34,753 nucleotides of DNA from Eubacteriales Family XIII. Incertae Sedis bacterium (GTDB taxonomy: Bacteria > Bacillota > Clostridia > Peptostreptococcales > Anaerovoracaceae): NCBI GenBank assembly GCA_031257175.1, contig JAIRPE010000010.1, forward strand, positions 1-34,753. Direction: 5' to 3'. Shown here piece after piece: positions 30,865 through 34,753 of the stretch (the stretch's first letter is position 1; every line of letters starts with the position of its first letter). The position numbers and the translations under genes were made by a program. The notes beneath the pieces were generated by a model. It made no database searches. It was not told where the DNA came from and worked only from the letters and a program-made list of their open reading frames with translations.

Positions 30865-31770
30865 ATGAGCGATATTTTGAAGACGGAATTCGCCGGGGCT
30901 ATTTTTAAAAACCCTGTGGTTTTGGCGTCGGGAACTTGCGGGTTCGGCGCGGAGTTCAACGAGAGCTTTGACATTAGCCTGCTGGGCGGCATCTGCGCCA
31001 AAGGGCTTACGTTGTTGCCTCGCGAGGGCAACCGCGGCATTCGGGCATGGGAGACGGCAAGCGGTTTACTGAACAGCGTAGGGCTTGAGAACCCAGGCGT
31101 CGAAGCGTTTGTCCGAAATGAGCTGGCATGGCTTAGAACAGTTGACGTAAACGTTATCGTCAATCTAGGGGGGCATTCTGTGGACGATTACGTCAGGGGG
31201 GCGGAAGCGCTCAACTCCGCGGATTTTGATCTGTTGGAATTGAACATATCATGCCCTAATGTCAAAGAGGGTGGCATGAATTTCGGCGTCAAAACGGAAG
31301 TGGCGCGAAAAGTTGTTAGAGAAGTCCGCAGTGTCTGTCGCCATCCGATGGTCGTGAAACTGTCGCCGAACGCGGAGGACGTGGTTTCAGTCGCGGTTGC
31401 CTGTGAGGATGAAGGGGCGGACGGGGTCTCGCTAGTCAATACTTTTCTTGGCATGGCCATAGATATCGATGCCAGAAAGCCCGTGTTCAACAATGTTTAC
31501 GCCGGCTTATCAGGCCCCGCGATCAAGCCCGTCGCTTTGCGCATGGTGCATCAGGCGGCGAAGGCGCTGAGCATACCTGTCATGGGAATCGGCGGCATTA
31601 CAACGTGGAAGGACGCGTTGGAGTTCATAATGGCGGGCGCCTCCGTAATCCAGGTAGGGACGGCGAATTTCATCAGACCATCCATAGCGCTCGATATAAT
31701 CAAGGGGATGGAGACGTGGCTGGGAAATAATGGGGTGAGGCGCGTGGCGGATATACGGGGAATCGTCTGA
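30865..31770 (+). CDS. pyrD: Dihydroorotate dehydrogenase class IB catalytic subunit
   Basis: Oxidises dihydroorotate to orotate with FMN; works as a PyrD2-PyrK2 complex. The protein has 301 residues with the typical NPVVLASGTCGFG start. ELNISCPNVKEGG holds the catalytic cysteine that replaces the serine of class II enzymes. MVVKLSPN, VNTFLGMAIDIDARKPVF, GLSGPAIKPVALRMV and MGIGGITTWKDALEFIMAGASVIQVGTANF line the FMN and phosphate sites. Start ATG 30865 has GAGGGG just upstream, within the end of pyrK. Confidence 0.97.
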   Translation: MSDILKTEFAGAIFKNPVVLASGTCGFGAEFNESFDISLLGGICAKGLTLLPREGNRGIRAWETASGLLNSVGLENPGVEAFVRNELAWLRTVDVNVIVNLGGHSVDDYVRGAEALNSADFDLLELNISCPNVKEGGMNFGVKTEVARKVVREVRSVCRHPMVVKLSPNAEDVVSVAVACEDEGADGVSLVNTFLGMAIDIDARKPVFNNVYAGLSGPAIKPVALRMVHQAAKALSIPVMGIGGITTWKDALEFIMAGASVIQVGTANFIRPSIALDIIKGMETWLGNNGVRRVADIRGIV

Positions 31771-31804
31771 ATTGCGTAAAATTATATGAATCATTAAACG
31801 AGGC

Positions 31805-31833
31805 TTGCAAGTGCCGCTGACCCGTGCTATAAT
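31805..31833 (+). promoter_or_regulatory. Sigma-A promoter of rpmB
   Basis: TTGCAA (31805-31810) and a perfect TATAAT (31828-31833) are spaced by exactly 17 bp, 35 bp after the pyrD stop. This separates rpmB-asp23-recG from the pyr genes. Confidence 0.85.
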
Positions 31834-31839
31834 ACTTTG

Positions 31840-32019
31840 GTGTGGTCGGGTTTTCGGCCATGTAGGTTTTGCATGTACTGAAAGGATTTGGCTTCGCGGG
31901 TTGCGGCAGTTTGCCGCTAGGTGGGCCAGAAGGCGTTGCCCCCGGGCGGCGATTCAAAAGTCAGGCTGGAATTCAAGCCGGAAGCAACATAGATTGTTTA
32001 GAAAGGGATGTGTGGCAAA
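31840..32019 (+). promoter_or_regulatory. Long structured leader of rpmB
   Basis: About 180 nt lie between the promoter and rpmB. It contains an exact hairpin GCGGCA-GTT-TGCCGC (31903-31917), flanked by TGGC/GCCA complementarity, and GC-rich stretches near 31930-31965. The length suggests leader control, perhaps ribosomal-protein autoregulation, but I cannot assign a known class. Confidence 0.45.
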
Positions 32020-32211
32020 ATGTCAAGGAAATGCTCGGTCTGCGGAAAAGGACAAGTTTCAGGAAATAACGTTTCCCATTCCAACAGACACACCAGAAGA
32101 AAATGGAACGCTAACATACAGACAGTAAGGGTGAATGAGAACGGCGCCGTGAAGAGAGTCAATGTATGCACCAGGTGCCTTCGCTCCGGCAAAGTCAGCC
32201 GTGCCGTGTGA
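32020..32211 (+). CDS. rpmB: 50S ribosomal protein L28
   Basis: Ribosomal protein bL28, 63 residues. ATG 32020 is chosen because it gives the standard [29 protein letters not shown]; an in-frame ATG at 32008 would overlap the probable ribosome binding site GAAAGGGA. Two Cys pairs (CSVC near the start, CTRC near the end) make this the zinc-ribbon (C+) form of L28. rpmB beside asp23/yloU is the usual Bacillota order. Confidence 0.97.
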   Translation: MSRKCSVCGKGQVSGNNVSHSNRHTRRKWNANIQTVRVNENGAVKRVNVCTRCLRSGKVSRAV

Positions 32212-32235
32212 TAGACGTCGTTTTATTCACTCGAG

Positions 32236-32619
32236 ATGTTTCGCGCGCTCCGAACCGAATACGGGCTAATAACCCTTGACAGAGATGTTATAGGGCATAT
32301 CGTTAGAAGCGAGGTCGCCGCGACCGATGGCAAGGTGCTGCTTTCCACGCCGAAAGGGAAGTTGTGGAAGCAGTCCGCCATAAGGGGCGACTCCGCTGGT
32401 TTTTTGGAGTGCGCGGGCGACGACGTGACCTTGGATATACGCGTGTTCGTCGTGATCAAGCTAGGCGGCAGCATAAACGAGGCGTTAGAGGATTTAATCA
32501 GCAACATTTATCGCAGAATAGAGGAGTTGCTCGGCGTTAAGACGGACAGCATAACGATAGCGGTAAAAGGCATGATTTCGAAAAACATCTCGAAACGGGA
32601 TTTTGAGGTCAAGCGGTGA
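32236..32619 (+). CDS. Asp23/Gls24 (YloU) family protein
   Basis: Small 127-residue protein of the Asp23/Gls24 family, which includes the envelope-associated Asp23 of Staphylococcus and YloU of Bacillus. RTEYGLITLDRDVIGHIVRSEVAATDG and the closing LGVKTDSITIAVKGM are characteristic. No membrane segment is present; known members attach through a partner. The ribosome binding site is poor, so coupling to rpmB, 24 bp upstream, is possible. It overlaps recG by four bases. In most Bacillota the fatty-acid kinase gene fakA (yloV) follows this gene; here it does not. Confidence 0.9.
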   Translation: MFRALRTEYGLITLDRDVIGHIVRSEVAATDGKVLLSTPKGKLWKQSAIRGDSAGFLECAGDDVTLDIRVFVVIKLGGSINEALEDLISNIYRRIEELLGVKTDSITIAVKGMISKNISKRDFEVKR

Positions 32620-34682
32620 GGCTGGCGCTTGACGCGCCTGTGACGGTCGTCAGCGGTATAGGCGCGGTCAAAAAGAAGGCGCTGGAAAAAATGCGAGTGT
32701 TTACCGTGGGCGATCTCGTTTCGCACTTTCCGAGGGATTACGAGGACAGACGGCGCATTACCAAAATCGCTGAGGCGGTTCCGAATTCCGCCGTTCAAAT
32801 CAGGGGAGTGGTTTCCTCCGTGACGGGCAGACCGTTCGGCCGTCGGGAGGGGAGAGCGGTAGCCCCGCTTAGGTTGTCGGTAGAGGACGACAGCGGTTCG
32901 ATAGAGGTTGTTTTCTTTAATCTGTTTTGTCGGTCGAACACCTTTTCGCCAGGAGAAGAATACGTTTTTTACGGCAGGACGCAGTCTTATGGTTCTAGAG
33001 TTCAGATCCTTAATCCGGAATACAGCAGGCCGGGCGAAGGCGCGGTCGGCAGAATATTGCCGATATATCCGCTGACCGACGGTATTTCGCAGAAGGATAT
33101 GCGGAAATGGATTGGGAGCCTTCTGTTTTCCGAAGAATGTGCCGCGCCGCTTATCGAAGAACATTTACCGGAGCAGACCATAAATCGAAACAAGTTGCGT
33201 GACATAGGGCACGCGTTCAGAAACCTGCATTTCCCCACAGATGAGAGGATGTTTCGAGAAGCCAGGTATAGACTGGTGTTTGACGAGCTTTTGACGTTGC
33301 AGGCCGGCTTGCTGTTGTTGAAAAATTCCAGACGCGAGCTTAAAGGTGTCGCGTTTAACGCTGACGTGGACATGTCCACATTCTTGACGGCGCTTCCCTA
33401 CGAGCTGACTCGTGCGCAAAAGCGGGTTTGGACGGAGGTTTCCGCAGACATGGAGTCGTCTCGCGCCATGAACAGACTATTGCAGGGGGACGTTGGCTCA
33501 GGGAAGACGATAATAGCTGCGGCGGCCATGTACAAGGCCGCGCGGAGCGGATACCAATCGGTCATTATGGCGCCGACGGAAACGTTGGCAAAACAGCATT
33601 ACCACGAACTGAGAGGGTTATTCGAGGGCCTGGGTATCGAAACGGGGCTTCTCTCGGGGGGGATTCGCGGGACGGAAAGAGCTGCCCTGTTGGAACGGCT
33701 GGAAAATGGGCTTATGCAAGTGGCGGTGGGCACGCACGCGCTGATACAGCCTGACGTCAAATATCATCGCTTAGGTTTGGCTGTCACGGACGAGCAACAT
33801 AGATTTGGAGTGGAGCAACGCGTAGAACTGACGCGTAAAGGCGAAAATCCCGACATACTTGTCATGACCGCCACTCCCATACCCAGAACATTGGCGTTCA
33901 CCTTGTATGGGGATATGGACATTTCCATAATTGATGAGAAACCGCCCGGCAGACAGGCTGTCCTCACTCGCCATATCGATTCCCGTTACAGAAGCAGGGC
34001 ATATGAGTTCGTCAAAAAAGAAGCGCGCGGAGGGCGGCAAATATATGTCGTCGCCCCGACCATAGAAGCGACGGAAGAATCAGAGATAAAGTCCGCGAAG
34101 AGCGTCTTTGCGGAAATAGACGCCCTTTTCGACGGTTTGAAAATTGCTTTATTGCACGGCAAGATGAAACCTGCTGAAAAGGAAAGTATAATGGATGATT
34201 TTTACGCTCGAAAGATCGACGTTCTCGTCTCTACAGTTCTGATAGAGGTAGGGATAAACGTTCCTAACGCCAGCGTGATGCTCATAGAGAACGCTGAACG
34301 CTTCGGATTGGCCCAGTTGCATCAGTTAAGAGGACGTGTCGGGCGCGGGACGGAACAGTCGTATTGCGTGTTGATCACGGACGGAAAATCCGAGGAGATC
34401 AAGGAACGGATGGACGTGATGGTCTCGACCGAGGACGGGTTTAAGATAGCTGAAAAAGATCTGGAACTCAGAGGCCCAGGTGAATTTTTCGGCGTGCGGC
34501 AACATGGGGTGCCGCCGCTTAAGATCGCGAGCTTCATCAAACATCTCAAGGTTCTGGAGGCGGTGAGGGAGGAAGCGGCAAAACTATTGGAAGACGACCC
34601 GCAATTGGTTAAAATTCAGAACAGGGCGTTTCGCGAGAGAATAGAAAGTTTTTTTGCCGACGGGGGGGAGGTGGCTCTTTAA
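32616..34682 (+). CDS. recG: ATP-dependent DNA helicase RecG
   Basis: Superfamily 2 helicase that remodels stalled forks and Holliday junctions. It is 688 residues, the normal length. The GTG start at 32616 overlaps the asp23 stop by four bases and has GAGGT six bases upstream. The N-terminal wedge/OB domain (about 1-150) includes GIGAVKKKALEKMRVFTVGDLVSHFPRDYEDRR. Helicase motifs are intact: QGDVGSGKT (about 291), DEQHRFGVEQR (about 391), MTATPIPRT, LHGKMKPAEKE, STVLIEVGINVPNA and QLRGRVGRG. The C-terminal DLELRGPGEFFGVRQHG is the RecG-specific segment. The gene is complete and ends 71 bp before the window edge. Confidence 0.98.
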   Translation: MRLALDAPVTVVSGIGAVKKKALEKMRVFTVGDLVSHFPRDYEDRRRITKIAEAVPNSAVQIRGVVSSVTGRPFGRREGRAVAPLRLSVEDDSGSIEVVFFNLFCRSNTFSPGEEYVFYGRTQSYGSRVQILNPEYSRPGEGAVGRILPIYPLTDGISQKDMRKWIGSLLFSEECAAPLIEEHLPEQTINRNKLRDIGHAFRNLHFPTDERMFREARYRLVFDELLTLQAGLLLLKNSRRELKGVAFNADVDMSTFLTALPYELTRAQKRVWTEVSADMESSRAMNRLLQGDVGSGKTIIAAAAMYKAARSGYQSVIMAPTETLAKQHYHELRGLFEGLGIETGLLSGGIRGTERAALLERLENGLMQVAVGTHALIQPDVKYHRLGLAVTDEQHRFGVEQRVELTRKGENPDILVMTATPIPRTLAFTLYGDMDISIIDEKPPGRQAVLTRHIDSRYRSRAYEFVKKEARGGRQIYVVAPTIEATEESEIKSAKSVFAEIDALFDGLKIALLHGKMKPAEKESIMDDFYARKIDVLVSTVLIEVGINVPNASVMLIENAERFGLAQLHQLRGRVGRGTEQSYCVLITDGKSEEIKERMDVMVSTEDGFKIAEKDLELRGPGEFFGVRQHGVPPLKIASFIKHLKVLEAVREEAAKLLEDDPQLVKIQNRAFRERIESFFADGGEVAL

Positions 34683-34753
34683 AAGGCTTGAAAAAATCAC
34701 GCCCTACGGCGCCGCTCTTAGTCGTGTTGTCATATCATCCAGTCCCAAAACCC

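Noticed and set aside
31805-32128. 107-residue frame overlapping the rpmB leader and gene
   Set aside because: It covers the promoter and is out of frame with the clear L28 sequence.

Overview
The window looks like chromosomal DNA from a GC-rich, flagellated Bacillota bacterium, probably class Clostridia. The evidence is a YknXYZ/MacAB-type exporter beside an S-layer-homology (SLH) protein, a SpoVB-type flippase, class IB dihydroorotate dehydrogenase (pyrK-pyrD), a flgM-flgN-flgK-flgL-DUF6470-fliW-csrA block, and rpmB-asp23-recG. Genus cannot be read from the sequence. No rRNA operon, CRISPR array, phage gene or transposase gene is visible.

Layout. (1) 173-6327, plus strand: MacA-like adaptor with a very long disordered linker, ABC ATPase, ABC permease, then an SLH surface protein. 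(2) 6392-9704, minus: SpoVB/MurJ-like flippase and phosphoglycerate mutase gpmI. (3) 9810-20700, minus: a peptide-scavenging locus. In transcription order it holds two paralogous metal-dependent amidohydrolases, a substrate-binding lipoprotein, two permeases, a DUF885-like metallohydrolase, two ABC ATPases and a TPR protein. (4) 21225-22640, plus: tRNA-Ser(UGA), then rplM-rpsI behind a structured leader. (5) 22939-28636, plus: late flagellar genes, opened by a perfect-consensus sigma-28 promoter in front of the anti-sigma-28 gene flgM and closed by fliW-csrA. (6) 28791-31770, plus: pyrC-pyrK-pyrD. (7) 32020-34682, plus: rpmB, an Asp23/YloU protein and recG, with fakA/yloV absent from between the last two.

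The least explained signal is in the intergenic DNA. Four copies, plus one degenerate copy, of a roughly 100-bp element occur at 58-158, 19071-19172, 23769-23877 (inverted), 27626-27727 and about 20930-21072. Each full copy has a CCCAA-type inverted repeat followed by an AATCCGC/GCGGATT stem that is kept through G-U-compatible changes. A second, unrelated element with inverted ends lies at 19173-19469, between the two amidohydrolase genes. Neither has a coding sequence. They resemble MITE/REP-type non-autonomous repeats, and I do not recognise either as a named family.

Several regulatory sites are clear: near-consensus sigma-A promoters before the opp locus, rplM, rpmB, pyrC, tRNA-Ser and the DUF6470-fliW-csrA unit, and intrinsic terminators after rpsI and after the first amidohydrolase. 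All functional assignments come from motifs and gene order read by eye; no database search was run.
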